The notes under the pieces are model-generated. The model was not told the origin of the DNA. It saw only the letters and a list, made by a program, of their open reading frames with translations, and did no database searches. Both the position numbers and the translations under genes were made by a program. This document shows, one piece after another, positions 1-8,473 of a stretch of 64,000 nucleotides of DNA. The stretch is from JAYZDF01 sp036337945 (lineage in GTDB: Bacteria > Myxococcota > Kuafuiibacteriia > Kuafuiibacteriales > Kuafuiibacteriaceae): contig JAYZDF010000007.1 of the NCBI GenBank assembly GCA_036337945.1, positions 21,191 to 85,190 on the forward strand, read 5' to 3'. Position 1 is the first letter of the stretch, and every line of letters starts with the position of its first letter.

Positions 1-763
1 TTACGGGTACGGTTTCCGAAATGATTCTGGGGTGTTGACGAAGGTTTCGCGCGGTTGCCGCGCTACCGGTGAAGGCCAATACATCCTGGGAAATCAAATG
101 ATCGAGTAAATCACCCGGTCGTCCACCCACAAAACTCATTGACCCTTCCGGCATGACGTCGGCGTTGACCAGCACCTGAGTCAGCTTCCAAGCCGTGTGC
201 GCAGTAGACGTTGCGGGCTTGGTAAATACGGGCATACCCGCTAGCAGAGCGCAAGCGGCTTTTTCGGCAAAACCCCAGGCAGGGAAATTAAAGGCATTGA
301 TGAGAACGGCAACACCATTTTTCGGGGTGTAGATATGCTGACCCCAAAATCGTGGGCTCCTTCCAAGTTGAATACCGTCGCCATCGGCAAGAATTCTTGT
401 TTCACCCAGTTCTTTTCCAAACGCAGCATAGGCCGCCAAGGTTCCAATGGCCCCATCAACATCGAATTTTGCGTCAGAACGGGTGCACCCACCATTGAGA
501 ACTGCAGACTCAATCAAGTCCTCACGAGCAGCATGTAAAGCAGAAGACATCTGCTGCAGCAGTTCTGCACGGGCAGCGAAGGTCATATCACGAAGAGCAG
601 CGCCACCTTTTCGGCGTGCAAAATCAAGTCCGGCCTTGAAGTCCAATCCCGAGGTATCCGCAACCGCCAATGTTTCTTCCGTCGCCGGGTTAACCAAAGT
701 CGATCCACTTCCAGAACCAAATTGCCAGGTGTCACAAAGGTAGCTTTCAATTTTGTCAGTCAT
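1..763 (-). CDS. paaZ: PaaZ-type aldehyde dehydrogenase, N-terminal part (runs off left edge)
   Basis: The frame from the ATG at 763 stays open to base 1, giving about 254 residues of a longer protein. Reading it gives the aldehyde dehydrogenase signatures of the PaaZ/PaaN family, including INAFNFPAWGF, PVFTKPAT and a GDLLDHLISQDVLAFTGSAA stretch very like E. coli PaaZ. In that family the N-terminal domain oxidises the ring-opened semialdehyde of phenylacetyl-CoA (or, in BoxD relatives, benzoyl-CoA) catabolism with NADP+. The catalytic Cys and any C-terminal MaoC-type hydratase domain lie outside the window, so a single-domain dehydrogenase cannot be excluded. No other aromatic-degradation gene is visible here. 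Divergent from the ferredoxin gene. Confidence 0.85.
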   Translation of the reverse strand, partial: MTDKIESYLCDTWQFGSGSGSTLVNPATEETLAVADTSGLDFKAGLDFARRKGGAALRDMTFAARAELLQQMSSALHAAREDLIESAVLNGGCTRSDAKFDVDGAIGTLAAYAAFGKELGETRILADGDGIQLGRSPRFWGQHIYTPKNGVAVLINAFNFPAWGFAEKAACALLAGMPVFTKPATSTAHTAWKLTQVLVNADVMPEGSMSFVGGRPGDLLDHLISQDVLAFTGSAATARNLRQHPRIISETVPV

Positions 764-869
764 TCTGGGCGCATCTAATCGCAAAGCTCACAAGATGTCA
801 TGAAAGAAAAGACAAATGCGAGCTGGACTTATGTTGATCCAAGTTTCAGCCTCATGTAGGAGAATATGT

Positions 870-1205
870 ATGACCTTTGTAGTCGCTGAACCTTGTGTAA
901 AATGTAAATATACGGACTGCGTGGATGTCTGTCCCGTAGACTGTTTTAAGGAAGGAAAAAACTTCCTCGTTATCGATCCCGATGAATGCATTGACTGCGG
1001 TGCTTGTGAGCCAGAATGCCCAACAACCGCAATTTTTTCAGAGGACGACCTTCCAGAGAAATGGGAAGAGTATACGGAGATCAACGCCCGCCTTGCTCCT
1101 CTTTGGCCCGTCATCACTGAGAAGAAGGATGCTCTTCCTGAGGCTGACGAGTACAAAGATGTCGAAGACAAAAGAGCGGACCTTGACGAAGCCGCTGGAC
1201 CATAG
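870..1205 (+). CDS. fdxA: 7Fe ferredoxin (3Fe-4S/4Fe-4S)
   Basis: 111 residues. The N-terminal half has the FdxA cysteine pattern: CVKCKYTDCVDVCPVDCF followed by CIDCGACEPECP, which binds one 3Fe-4S and one 4Fe-4S cluster. The C-terminal tail contains the FdxA-like segment around KWEEYTEINARLAPLWPVIT. It is a soluble low-potential electron carrier; the partner cannot be read from the context. I chose the ATG at 870 because an AGGAG ribosome-binding site sits 7 bases upstream and the protein then starts with the family-typical MTFVV; the longer frame from 816 has no such support. The gene stands alone, 106 bases from a divergent dehydrogenase. Confidence 0.93.
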   Translation: MTFVVAEPCVKCKYTDCVDVCPVDCFKEGKNFLVIDPDECIDCGACEPECPTTAIFSEDDLPEKWEEYTEINARLAPLWPVITEKKDALPEADEYKDVEDKRADLDEAAGP

Positions 1206-1238
1206 ACTCTGAAACATCTTAACAATCTTAGGCTGATT

Positions 1239-1262
1239 GGCTCGGGCGAATCCAACCGAGCC
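1239..1262 (+). promoter_or_regulatory. Inverted repeat abutting the methyltransferase start
   Basis: A perfect 7-base inverted repeat, GGCTCGG (1239-1245) and CCGAGCC (1256-1262), with a 10-base spacer, ends exactly at the ATG at 1263. There is no T-tract, so it is not a classical terminator for the ferredoxin gene. In mRNA it would place a GC-rich hairpin against the start codon. Confidence 0.4.
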
Positions 1263-2429
1263 ATGGAAGCCGAACTCAAACGGCTGAGTCGACGGCACTT
1301 TGAAAACGTCGAGCTGCCCAAGCCACTCAAATTCGACCCTCAAACACTAGTTTATCCGTACTCACACGAGCTCGCCTGGCTTTGTACAAACTATCTTCGT
1401 ACCCCGTCTCGAATTCTCGCCGACCTTTTTGAAACCGACGCACCACGCTTGGAATCACTTTTCGAAGATACATCCAAGTGGTTGAAACAAGCTGATCAAA
1501 AATGGTTCACAGATGGCATGGGAATTTCAGTCAGGGCGCGAGATGTCGCTGACTTTCCTGCGAGCCGGTCACAAATTCAGGGGACGGTAAAAAATGCGCT
1601 GATTGAAACCGCGGAACATTTAGATATCGAACTAGAACTTGTACCGGAAAATCCGGATATTTTGGTATCGGTACGTGGTGGAAAAGGAAAGTTGGTTGTG
1701 TCAATCGACTTGGGAGGAAGAAGCCTTCATGAGCGCGGATACCGACTTCATCGTGTCAAAGCGCCTATACGAGAGAACATCGCCGCGCAAATTCTCATGC
1801 TTGCCCGCTGGAATCCCAAGTCAGAAATATTAATCGACCCCATGTGCGGTTCCGGCACGTTCTTGATTGAAGGCGTAAGCATGGCTCGCGCAATGAAATT
1901 ATGGACGAACGAGAACCGACCGCTACTAGACAAGCTAGACAACTTCTCCGAGTTTTCGCGGGAGCTTCCGCCCTTATTCGAAGATACTCAGCCGCTCGTA
2001 GTTGGGAACGATCTCGCATCGCGGGCAGTTAAGTGCTCAAAGAAAAATGCGCATGAGGCGCAAGTGAAAGGCATTCGATTTCAAAATTCGGAATTCGATG
2101 AGATCAATATTGAAACCATTCAAGAACTTTTTGAGGATGAAATTGATACGTCTCAAGGGCTCATTGTCTGTAATCCTCCATATGGTGCACGCTTTGAAAC
2201 CGATACAGTAGAACTCTACAAAAGAATGGGAGAATGGTTTGGGCAATTCGGGGCTGGCTGGAAGGCGGCGGTGATTGTAGCCAATCCGGAATTTGATGAC
2301 TTCATTCCGTTCAAGAGAACAATGAAAAAACCAATGGCCAATGCTTCTCTGTCCGCGTGGCTATTCTTGTATGATCTTGGACATCCTAAACAAGACGAAG
2401 CGCCTAGGTATCGACGAGGAAGGAACTAA
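1263..2429 (+). CDS. THUMP-domain class I SAM-dependent RNA methyltransferase (RlmL/YpsC-like)
   Basis: 388 residues. The N-terminal half resembles the ferredoxin-like/THUMP RNA-binding part of the UPF0020 family (IELELVPENPDILVSV, then DLGGRSLHERGYR). The C-terminal half is a Rossmann methyltransferase with motif I DPMCGSGT near residue 192 and the N-methylating motif IV NPPYG near residue 304. The family methylates the exocyclic amine of guanine in 23S rRNA. The usual first few residues of the THUMP fold seem short with the ATG at 1263; the in-frame upstream sequence is open back to 1206 but contains no ATG/GTG start and holds an inverted repeat. Its stop overlaps the stop of the convergent symporter gene by 4 bases. 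Confidence 0.85.
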   Translation: MEAELKRLSRRHFENVELPKPLKFDPQTLVYPYSHELAWLCTNYLRTPSRILADLFETDAPRLESLFEDTSKWLKQADQKWFTDGMGISVRARDVADFPASRSQIQGTVKNALIETAEHLDIELELVPENPDILVSVRGGKGKLVVSIDLGGRSLHERGYRLHRVKAPIRENIAAQILMLARWNPKSEILIDPMCGSGTFLIEGVSMARAMKLWTNENRPLLDKLDNFSEFSRELPPLFEDTQPLVVGNDLASRAVKCSKKNAHEAQVKGIRFQNSEFDEINIETIQELFEDEIDTSQGLIVCNPPYGARFETDTVELYKRMGEWFGQFGAGWKAAVIVANPEFDDFIPFKRTMKKPMANASLSAWLFLYDLGHPKQDEAPRYRRGRN

Positions 2430-4042
2430 TCCTCGCTTTCGACCGGCACAGCTTGTGGAGCTTGGTCTAAACGATTTTCAAAGCCTTTTTTGGGATTACG
2501 GGCATCTTCGGCATCAGACATAATTCGAAGATCTTCGCCCTCAAGACGCGCCATAAACACCGTCGCTGCACTATCACCCACAACATTTGTCATCGTTCTA
2601 AACATATCTAAAAGTCGATCAACTCCAAGAATAAGGGCTAGGCCCTCAGTGGGCACGCCGATTGAAGTAAGAACCATAGCGAGCGTGATCATACCTGCAC
2701 CTGGGACACCCGCAGCTCCAACGGATGCTAGCGTTGCAGAAACTACAATGGTTGCTTGATCTCCGACGCTCAAATCCATCCCGTAAATTTGCGCAATAAA
2801 TATCGCAGCAACACCCTGATACAAAGCTGTACCGTCCATATTCACAGTAGCTCCCAAAGGTAGAACAAAGCTTGTGATTTTATTGCTGCAATTTACGTTG
2901 TCTTCGCACGCTTCCATCGTCACAGGGAGAGTGGCTGAGGAGCTTGAAGTCGAAAACGCTACCAATAAAGCTTCTTTGATCGCGCCTAAAAATGCGAATA
3001 GCGGCAGTTTTGCTCCGAGACGGATGACGGTCCCATAGACACCAAACAAATGAATGAGCAAACCAACAACAACAACAATACCGTATACAGCAAGAGCGAG
3101 TAGAACAGATAACCCGGTACTTCCGACCACCTTGAATAAAAGAGCAGCAACACCATATGGCGCGATTAACATAGCAATATGGACCAGCATGACCATCGCC
3201 TCGTTGAGACGATCAAAGAGATCCACAACGAGCTGAGACCGTTCTACTTTCATCATGGTAAGCGCGATACCCAGCATCAGCGCAAAGAAGATGACCTGTA
3301 GCATGTCACCAGAGGCCAAAGATGAAATAGGATTGGTTGGGACGATACTTACTAGCTGATCAACGAGGCTGGGAGCTTTTGCCGCACTCTCCATCGTCTT
3401 ACCAACTGAACCACCATAGGAACTTAACAAATTTGCGCGATCAGCTTCAGAGAGAAGTTTTCCGGGCTGAGTAATATTGGCGAGGCCGACGCCAATAATT
3501 AATGCAGCGACAGTCGTGCACATGAAGTATCCAATCGTTCGTCCGCCCAATCGGCCAAGTGCTTTGAAGTCTCCAAGCGAAGCGACACCAACAACGAGAG
3601 AGAAAAAGACCAGCGGCACGACCACCATCTTAATCATGGCCAAAAAGAGACGGCCTATCCACTCAGTCCAAGTAACGAGGTCTCGACCGAGTGGAGCGAA
3701 GCGCTTAATCTTTGGGCCGTCCTTAACGAAGCCAAAGATAGATTCTCCTGGTTTGATCTGCGCGACATCGACGCCCTTTGACTTTAGACTCAGTAAGTCT
3801 GGAGGGGTAAGTTTGAATTCAATCTTAAGCCACTGTGATTTATCTGAAGGAGCCTCGACGATTTGAGCGCTGGTGGCCTTTTCGGCTAAAGGGGACTCTG
3901 CGCCGCCTGGAGTGACATAAACCTTCACTCCAGAACGTAAATCGATACCATCTTGCGGTAAGAGAGATGAATTTGGGCCGAGCAGGAAGCCGAGGACGAT
4001 GCCTACGAGCATACCAATGAGGATTTTCGTATAGAGCTGCAT
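2426..4042 (-). CDS. Dicarboxylate/amino-acid:cation symporter with periplasmic insertion
   Basis: 538 residues, about 100 longer than usual for the DAACS/SDF (GltP/DctA) family. Diagnostic elements are all present: the serine-rich hairpin 1 (FSTSSSSATLPVTM), the TM7 NMDGTALYQG motif with the Na+/substrate-binding Asp, and hairpin 2 (ASVGAAGVPGAGMI). It should carry acidic amino acids or C4-dicarboxylates inward with Na+ or H+. The extra length lies between TM1 (about residues 5-25) and the next membrane segment (about 120), a soluble, beta-looking stretch expected outside the cytoplasmic membrane. The ATG has a GGGAG site 8 bases upstream. Substrate cannot be decided from sequence. Confidence 0.9.
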   Translation of the reverse strand: MQLYTKILIGMLVGIVLGFLLGPNSSLLPQDGIDLRSGVKVYVTPGGAESPLAEKATSAQIVEAPSDKSQWLKIEFKLTPPDLLSLKSKGVDVAQIKPGESIFGFVKDGPKIKRFAPLGRDLVTWTEWIGRLFLAMIKMVVVPLVFFSLVVGVASLGDFKALGRLGGRTIGYFMCTTVAALIIGVGLANITQPGKLLSEADRANLLSSYGGSVGKTMESAAKAPSLVDQLVSIVPTNPISSLASGDMLQVIFFALMLGIALTMMKVERSQLVVDLFDRLNEAMVMLVHIAMLIAPYGVAALLFKVVGSTGLSVLLALAVYGIVVVVGLLIHLFGVYGTVIRLGAKLPLFAFLGAIKEALLVAFSTSSSSATLPVTMEACEDNVNCSNKITSFVLPLGATVNMDGTALYQGVAAIFIAQIYGMDLSVGDQATIVVSATLASVGAAGVPGAGMITLAMVLTSIGVPTEGLALILGVDRLLDMFRTMTNVVGDSAATVFMARLEGEDLRIMSDAEDARNPKKGFENRLDQAPQAVPVESED

Positions 4043-4120
4043 GGAAAGATCTCCCGTTAACGATTAGGACGCTAGTGCAGCCATGACGGTTCGTCAATGT
4101 CTAGGCGAGACGTACACAGA

Positions 4121-4690
4121 TTATTCGAGGTTACGAGCGCGCGTCAGCAGATAATATTGTCCGATCGCCTTGCCTTTTTTTGTCGCACAACCAATCACCA
4201 TATCTTTAGTCACTCGTCGATTGTAATCAAGCATATGGCCGTAAACTGCTGAGGGAATGAGTCCGGTATTAGGACGAATCTCAGGCCAAGACGGCGGACA
4301 GAGGCTAACACTTTTCACATAGTTGAATACCAGTTCTCCGTTATCGCCGTCTTCTGTGACGAAATACCCCGGGCCCGTAAATTTTGACATACTCTGATGA
4401 TTATAGCCTACAACGTCTGAACCATCAGAAGGTCGCCAAAACCGTTTTTGGAAATAGTTGAAGACCGGCAATGTATTGCGACCAGCGTAGATCACCGTCT
4501 TGTCGCTTTCATTCACGAAGTCAGTTGTCTTTATATCTCTTCCGGCGGCCGCTTCCCAAAGTTTGGCTTGAGGCTTGGCACCACATGCATACATTTGCTC
4601 AATTCGTTGCGCTTCCTCGAGTCCATCAACGTGCTGAGCAATTGCATCAATGCTAGCGCCTTCTTGTATGAGTGATACGAGTGTGGTCAT
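4121..4690 (-). CDS. Conserved-looking hypothetical protein
   Basis: 189 residues, soluble, no signal peptide or membrane segment. The N-terminal 40 residues are helical (MTTLVSLIQEGASIDAIAQH); the middle is rich in Tyr, Phe, Gly and Asp (YFVTEDGDNGELVFNYV) and looks like a compact beta domain. I do not recognise the family. A strong AGGAAGG ribosome-binding site precedes the ATG, and codon use matches the neighbours, so I take it as a real gene. It lies 36 bases downstream of serC on the same strand and is probably cotranscribed with it. Confidence 0.75.
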   Translation of the reverse strand: MTTLVSLIQEGASIDAIAQHVDGLEEAQRIEQMYACGAKPQAKLWEAAAGRDIKTTDFVNESDKTVIYAGRNTLPVFNYFQKRFWRPSDGSDVVGYNHQSMSKFTGPGYFVTEDGDNGELVFNYVKSVSLCPPSWPEIRPNTGLIPSAVYGHMLDYNRRVTKDMVIGCATKKGKAIGQYYLLTRARNLE

Positions 4691-4726
4691 CTTTCCTTCC
4701 TGGCTGTTCCCTTATCGAGCAAGCGT

Positions 4727-5806
4727 CTATCTTGCTTGCGTTTTCATGAAGTCTGCTAGTCTTACCACAGAATCGACGCTGACGGCATTATAGATAGACG
4801 CACGACAACCGCCTACACTGCGATGTCCTTTCAGACCAATCATACCTTCATCAGCAGCCGCCTGGATAAATTTTGCTTCCTGTTCCTCATCAGGGAGTCG
4901 GAAAACGACGTTCATGGAAGAACGTGATTCGATTTCAACGGGGCAATGATAAAATCCGTTGCTCGAATCAATTGCATCATAAAGTATTGATGCTTTCCGC
5001 TGATTCATATCGTGCATGACGCTTACTCCACCGAGTTTCTTGGTGTGCTCCAATACGTTTCTGATCATATAAATCGCAAACGTTGGTGGAGTATTGAAAA
5101 GAGAACGGGCATCGAGATGAGACTTGAAACGAAAATATTTTGGAATGTTGGTGTTCGCCTGATCAACCCAGTCTTTTCGAATGATCACAACCGCTACTCC
5201 AGACGGACCTATATTCTTTTGGGCTCCCGCATAAATTAAACCAAACTTCGAGATGTCGAGTGGTTTCCACATGATATCGGACGACATGTCGGCAACCAAC
5301 GGCGCCTTACTGTCAAAGAAATCGTGATACTGAGTGCCAGAAATTGTATTGTTCGAAGTGATGTGACAGTAAGCAGCCTGCTCGTCGAGTTCGAGCTCAT
5401 CGATGCTTGGAATTCGCAGAAACTTCCCGTCAATCTCACCATTTCCTGCGCTGCGGGCGCTTCCAATAATCTGTGCTTCCGCAAGTGCTTTTTTCGACCA
5501 ATTGCCCGTCACAACATAGTCGGCGGAGCGGCCTTCGCTTAGAAAGTTCATCGGGAGAAGGGCGAACAAATGGGACGCGCCACCCTGCAAGAACATCACC
5601 TCATGGCTCTCGGGAACCTCGAGAAGCTCCTTCACAAGGCTGCGAGCCGCTTCGTGAACACCATCGTAGGCTGTTCCTCGATGAGAGTGTTCCATGATCG
5701 AAATACCCGTTTCTTCGAAGTTCAAGAATTCTTCACGAGCTCTATGAAGAGCAGCTTTGGGAAGACCCGCTGGGCCAGCATTGAAGTTAATAATGTCGTT
5801 TGTCAT
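4727..5806 (-). CDS. serC: Phosphoserine aminotransferase
   Basis: 359 residues, the normal SerC length. It transfers an amino group from glutamate to 3-phosphohydroxypyruvate in serine synthesis and also acts in pyridoxal phosphate synthesis in some bacteria; PLP-dependent, cytoplasmic. Family marks: the N-terminal INFNAGPAGLP, the MEHSHRG segment, the PLP-lysine region IYAGAQKNIGPSGV, and the C-terminal substrate-binding GLKGHRSVGGCRAS. I placed the start at the ATG at 5806 because SerC proteins begin a few residues before NFNAGP; the frame is open further upstream (ATG at 5872, TTG at 5887) but those add residues absent from the family. Confidence 0.95.
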   Translation of the reverse strand: MTNDIINFNAGPAGLPKAALHRAREEFLNFEETGISIMEHSHRGTAYDGVHEAARSLVKELLEVPESHEVMFLQGGASHLFALLPMNFLSEGRSADYVVTGNWSKKALAEAQIIGSARSAGNGEIDGKFLRIPSIDELELDEQAAYCHITSNNTISGTQYHDFFDSKAPLVADMSSDIMWKPLDISKFGLIYAGAQKNIGPSGVAVVIIRKDWVDQANTNIPKYFRFKSHLDARSLFNTPPTFAIYMIRNVLEHTKKLGGVSVMHDMNQRKASILYDAIDSSNGFYHCPVEIESRSSMNVVFRLPDEEQEAKFIQAAADEGMIGLKGHRSVGGCRASIYNAVSVDSVVRLADFMKTQAR

Positions 5807-5957
5807 CGCGACTTTGGTGTATAACTTCTCCGCGTACGACGCAAAGCCCAAACCCCTCGAACAAGTGTTCATATTTACCCTGAACAAAGAAGGAAAACCG
5901 CCGCGTTTTCAAAGGTTTCCAGCAACTTCGGACGGAAAAGTCCGATAATGTAGGCGT

Positions 5958-6773
5958 ATGTGGAGCAAAGTAATATTATATACGTCATTTTGCTGCACGC
6001 TCGCCTTAGCTTCCGAGGTGCAGGCGGGAGATATTGAAGAAGCACTTTCCTTTGTTTCAGCGAGGTCAGATCTCGACTTAGCGAACCAATATCAGCAAAT
6101 CAAAAAAGAAGATCAAGCGAGTCTCATGGGGCTACTTGAGGCACGAGACATTGAAGAGGGCAAAAAGCCCGAAGAGTATGACTGTATTCAAGACGGACGT
6201 ATGGATCGTTTTTGGCAGCCAAAATACAGCAAGGGCGAATTCCGCTTAATGGCCCGCTACTGCGTCGAACAACAATTCAAGAATGAGCACGTTCGCGGGT
6301 ACCAAACATTAGGAAACATCCAACTAAGTTATCGCCAACTACGGTCGGTCATTCGTCAAGCATCTGATGCTGTTGATGTTCCTGAAATGCTCGTTCGTGA
6401 AATCATTACGCTTTCCTCTGGATTCCGGCCAGGGGCCATCGCGAACGATGGTCGTATGGGACTTATGCAACTCAGGCCAGGTATCGCGAGACGATTTGGC
6501 GCGAATAATCCTCTTGATGCAGCGCAAAGTATTTTTGCAGGTGCAAGATATCTTGCACACCTACTCGACAAATGGGACAACGTTTTACCTCTGGCGCTCG
6601 CTGAGTATAAAGGTGCGAACACATCCATCTTATCAAAAGGTATTATCCCAAAGGAACGTGCTCTAATTTGGTGGGTACGTGCTATTGTAAAACAATATCA
6701 AGTTGAGTCGATGGAGTTCCCAATTGACCTAGGATGGGAAAGTATTGCTGTCGTCTCTGGATGGCTGCACTAA
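5958..6773 (+). CDS. Lytic transglycosylase-like (SLT fold) exported protein lacking the catalytic Glu
   Basis: 271 residues with an N-terminal signal peptide (hydrophobic core about residues 5-18). The C-terminal half matches the SLT lysozyme-like fold: VPEMLVREIITLSSGFRP (141-158) and then GRMGLMQLRP, corresponding to the family's helix-ES-GF-P and GLMQ motifs. The Glu of the ES motif, the only essential acid in this family, is Ser153 here (codons TCC TCT). The protein may therefore bind peptidoglycan without cleaving it. It overlaps the convergent OmpA-like gene by 4 bases. Function as a structural or regulatory wall protein is inference. Confidence 0.75.
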   Translation: MWSKVILYTSFCCTLALASEVQAGDIEEALSFVSARSDLDLANQYQQIKKEDQASLMGLLEARDIEEGKKPEEYDCIQDGRMDRFWQPKYSKGEFRLMARYCVEQQFKNEHVRGYQTLGNIQLSYRQLRSVIRQASDAVDVPEMLVREIITLSSGFRPGAIANDGRMGLMQLRPGIARRFGANNPLDAAQSIFAGARYLAHLLDKWDNVLPLALAEYKGANTSILSKGIIPKERALIWWVRAIVKQYQVESMEFPIDLGWESIAVVSGWLH

Positions 6774-7813
6774 AGCTTTTGCCAGCGTACGCCGCCGACA
6801 AGCGGGGGCGAATCGACCGAAACAACATATTCCGCTCTACGATTTCGAATCTCATCAGTATTATCTGGTGTTTCAACCAAGAGATCATCCTCTCCAAGCC
6901 CTGCGGCCATAATCGAAATCTTGATGCCTTTCTTTCGAAACCACTGACCAATAGAGCGCGCTCGTCTTTGAGACAGAGAGCGATTAGAAACACTGTCGCC
7001 GACGCTGTCAGTATGACCAGCAATAAAAAGTTTTAGTTTTGCTAAGGAGCCATATTTTGCGATCGCGTCAGAAATCTCCTTTAGACTGGAAAATAACTTA
7101 TGCTCTTCTTTCGACGGAATTTCCGCTGAGCCCGTCACGAAATGAATCTCTTCATGCGGGATACTTAGTTTCCACGGGAACAACTCGATCTCTCCATAGA
7201 AGTTGTCCGTGTCCCAGGCTTTGACGTTAATTCGCATGACACGTCCTTTGCCCTGCTTCCAAGGAACTGGAACCTTTTGACCCGCTGCGTAACTACGGTC
7301 CGAAAAGTTATGTTCTACTGTTCCCATAGGCGTACCTGTGTCTGACATAACAGATACCTGCACTCGAGCGACATCGCGGTCGGCCGTGAACTCTAACTGC
7401 CTTTGTTTGAGGTCAACATCAGAAGACAGAATTGTAATCGCAAGAGGCTCTACCAACGCAACTTCAAATTCGAGCGGCATCGAGCCTGATTGACCGTTGC
7501 CGACTTCGACTGAGAGCTGACCAGAGTAAGTTGCCTTGCCTCGTTTCATAGGAAGTTCAAACTTATGGCTGCGGCCGGCAAAAATGGGACCAGCACTCTG
7601 TTTGAACTTCTTTCCATCCGTTGAGCGACGCAGTTCAAGTTTGACTTTGAGAAGTTTTTCTTGCGCATGAACAACCAATGCGGGCAAACCGCTTCCACGT
7701 AGTGCTTTAGGAAGTAATTCAACCTTGAGTGCGTCTTGTCCAAAAGAGGCCTGAGGCCAAGAGCCTAAGAAGCAAATGATGACAAGGTGGATGACGCCGA
7801 TGATTTTGTTCAT
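6770..7813 (-). CDS. OmpA-family peptidoglycan-binding envelope protein
   Basis: 347 residues from the ATG at 7813 (the frame is open 7 codons further). A signal peptide ends near SFGQ. The middle (about 25-220) looks like two immunoglobulin-like beta domains. The C-terminal 120 residues are an OmpA domain: the FVTGSAEIPS start strand, LFIAGHTDSVGD with the diaminopimelate-contacting Asp, SQRRARSIGQWF and the terminal NRRAEY motif. It should anchor to peptidoglycan in the periplasm. It lies downstream of the type III secretion block on the same strand, 75 bases after the SctI gene, so it might belong to that unit. Confidence 0.88.
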   Translation of the reverse strand: MNKIIGVIHLVIICFLGSWPQASFGQDALKVELLPKALRGSGLPALVVHAQEKLLKVKLELRRSTDGKKFKQSAGPIFAGRSHKFELPMKRGKATYSGQLSVEVGNGQSGSMPLEFEVALVEPLAITILSSDVDLKQRQLEFTADRDVARVQVSVMSDTGTPMGTVEHNFSDRSYAAGQKVPVPWKQGKGRVMRINVKAWDTDNFYGEIELFPWKLSIPHEEIHFVTGSAEIPSKEEHKLFSSLKEISDAIAKYGSLAKLKLFIAGHTDSVGDSVSNRSLSQRRARSIGQWFRKKGIKISIMAAGLGEDDLLVETPDNTDEIRNRRAEYVVSVDSPPLVGGVRWQKL

Positions 7814-7888
7814 GCAACGAACAAAAAAGCGCAAACAACATGGTGTTGTCCAATCAAGAAACTGAAAAAATGAGGGGAAGAAAAAACT

Positions 7889-8383
7889 CTAGACTTGAGT
7901 ATTGAGGGTCTGTTTAATCGCCGAAGTACCTTTTTCGATAACTTTCGACGTAAGTTCAAGCTCTTGAGAAAAGCGGTATACACCCGCTTGGAGAGCAAGA
8001 AGTTCAGTACTGCTAAACTCGCGACCAGACATCGCCAAATCGAGAACCTTCCCGAATTTGTTTTGGCCTTGCATCACATCCTCAACAATTCTCTTGAGGC
8101 CGTTGGTCAGTCGCGAGGTATCGATGGCTCGCTGCTCAGGAGGAACAACAGGAAACTGACCTCCCGTTCGAGAGGTTTCCATCGCCCCACGAATCACGTC
8201 GGTGGAGTTTTGGGATTGGGCACCGGGTTGAATCTCAGCAACGCGCTGAGCCTCCATGACTTGATTGAATTGTGTTTCTGTCGCTTGCTGCTGAGCAACA
8301 TCGGCTTGATTCATAGCCGATTGCACTTCTTTGAGCATTTGCTCTGCGACTTTGCTTGCTCCACCTGAAATTGGGTCGCTCAT
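7889..8383 (-). CDS. sctI: Type III secretion inner rod protein (SctI/YscI/HrpB family)
   Basis: 164 residues. The C-terminal 45 residues match the YscI/HrpB/PrgJ rod domain well: ELLALQAGVYRFSQELELTS followed by KVIEKGTSAIKQTLNTQV, the amphipathic helix that polymerises inside the export channel. The N-terminal part is Gln/Ala-rich, helical and poorly conserved, as is usual. It is longer than YscI (about 115 residues). A GGAGG ribosome-binding site lies 5 bases before the ATG. It is last in a leftward block with a FliA-type sigma factor and small helical proteins. A flagellar rod protein is the main alternative, but the terminal helix fits the injectisome version better. Confidence 0.78.
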   Translation of the reverse strand: MSDPISGGASKVAEQMLKEVQSAMNQADVAQQQATETQFNQVMEAQRVAEIQPGAQSQNSTDVIRGAMETSRTGGQFPVVPPEQRAIDTSRLTNGLKRIVEDVMQGQNKFGKVLDLAMSGREFSSTELLALQAGVYRFSQELELTSKVIEKGTSAIKQTLNTQV

Positions 8384-8473
8384 AGTTCCTCCAGTATATC
8401 TCTACGTGGGTTCGATTTATCTAGGTGAAAGTCCCAGTAAACCAGACCGACTCGACGCAAACCGAGTAGTTCT

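Noticed and set aside
788..1330. A 180-codon minus-strand frame opposite the ferredoxin gene
   Set aside because: It is Ser/Arg-rich, lacks protein-family features and lies antisense to a certain ferredoxin gene.
7835..7888. ACAACA/TGTTGT stem followed by T-rich sequence after sctI, considered as a terminator
   Set aside because: The stem is only six weak pairs and the T-run is interrupted by GCGC; too weak to call.
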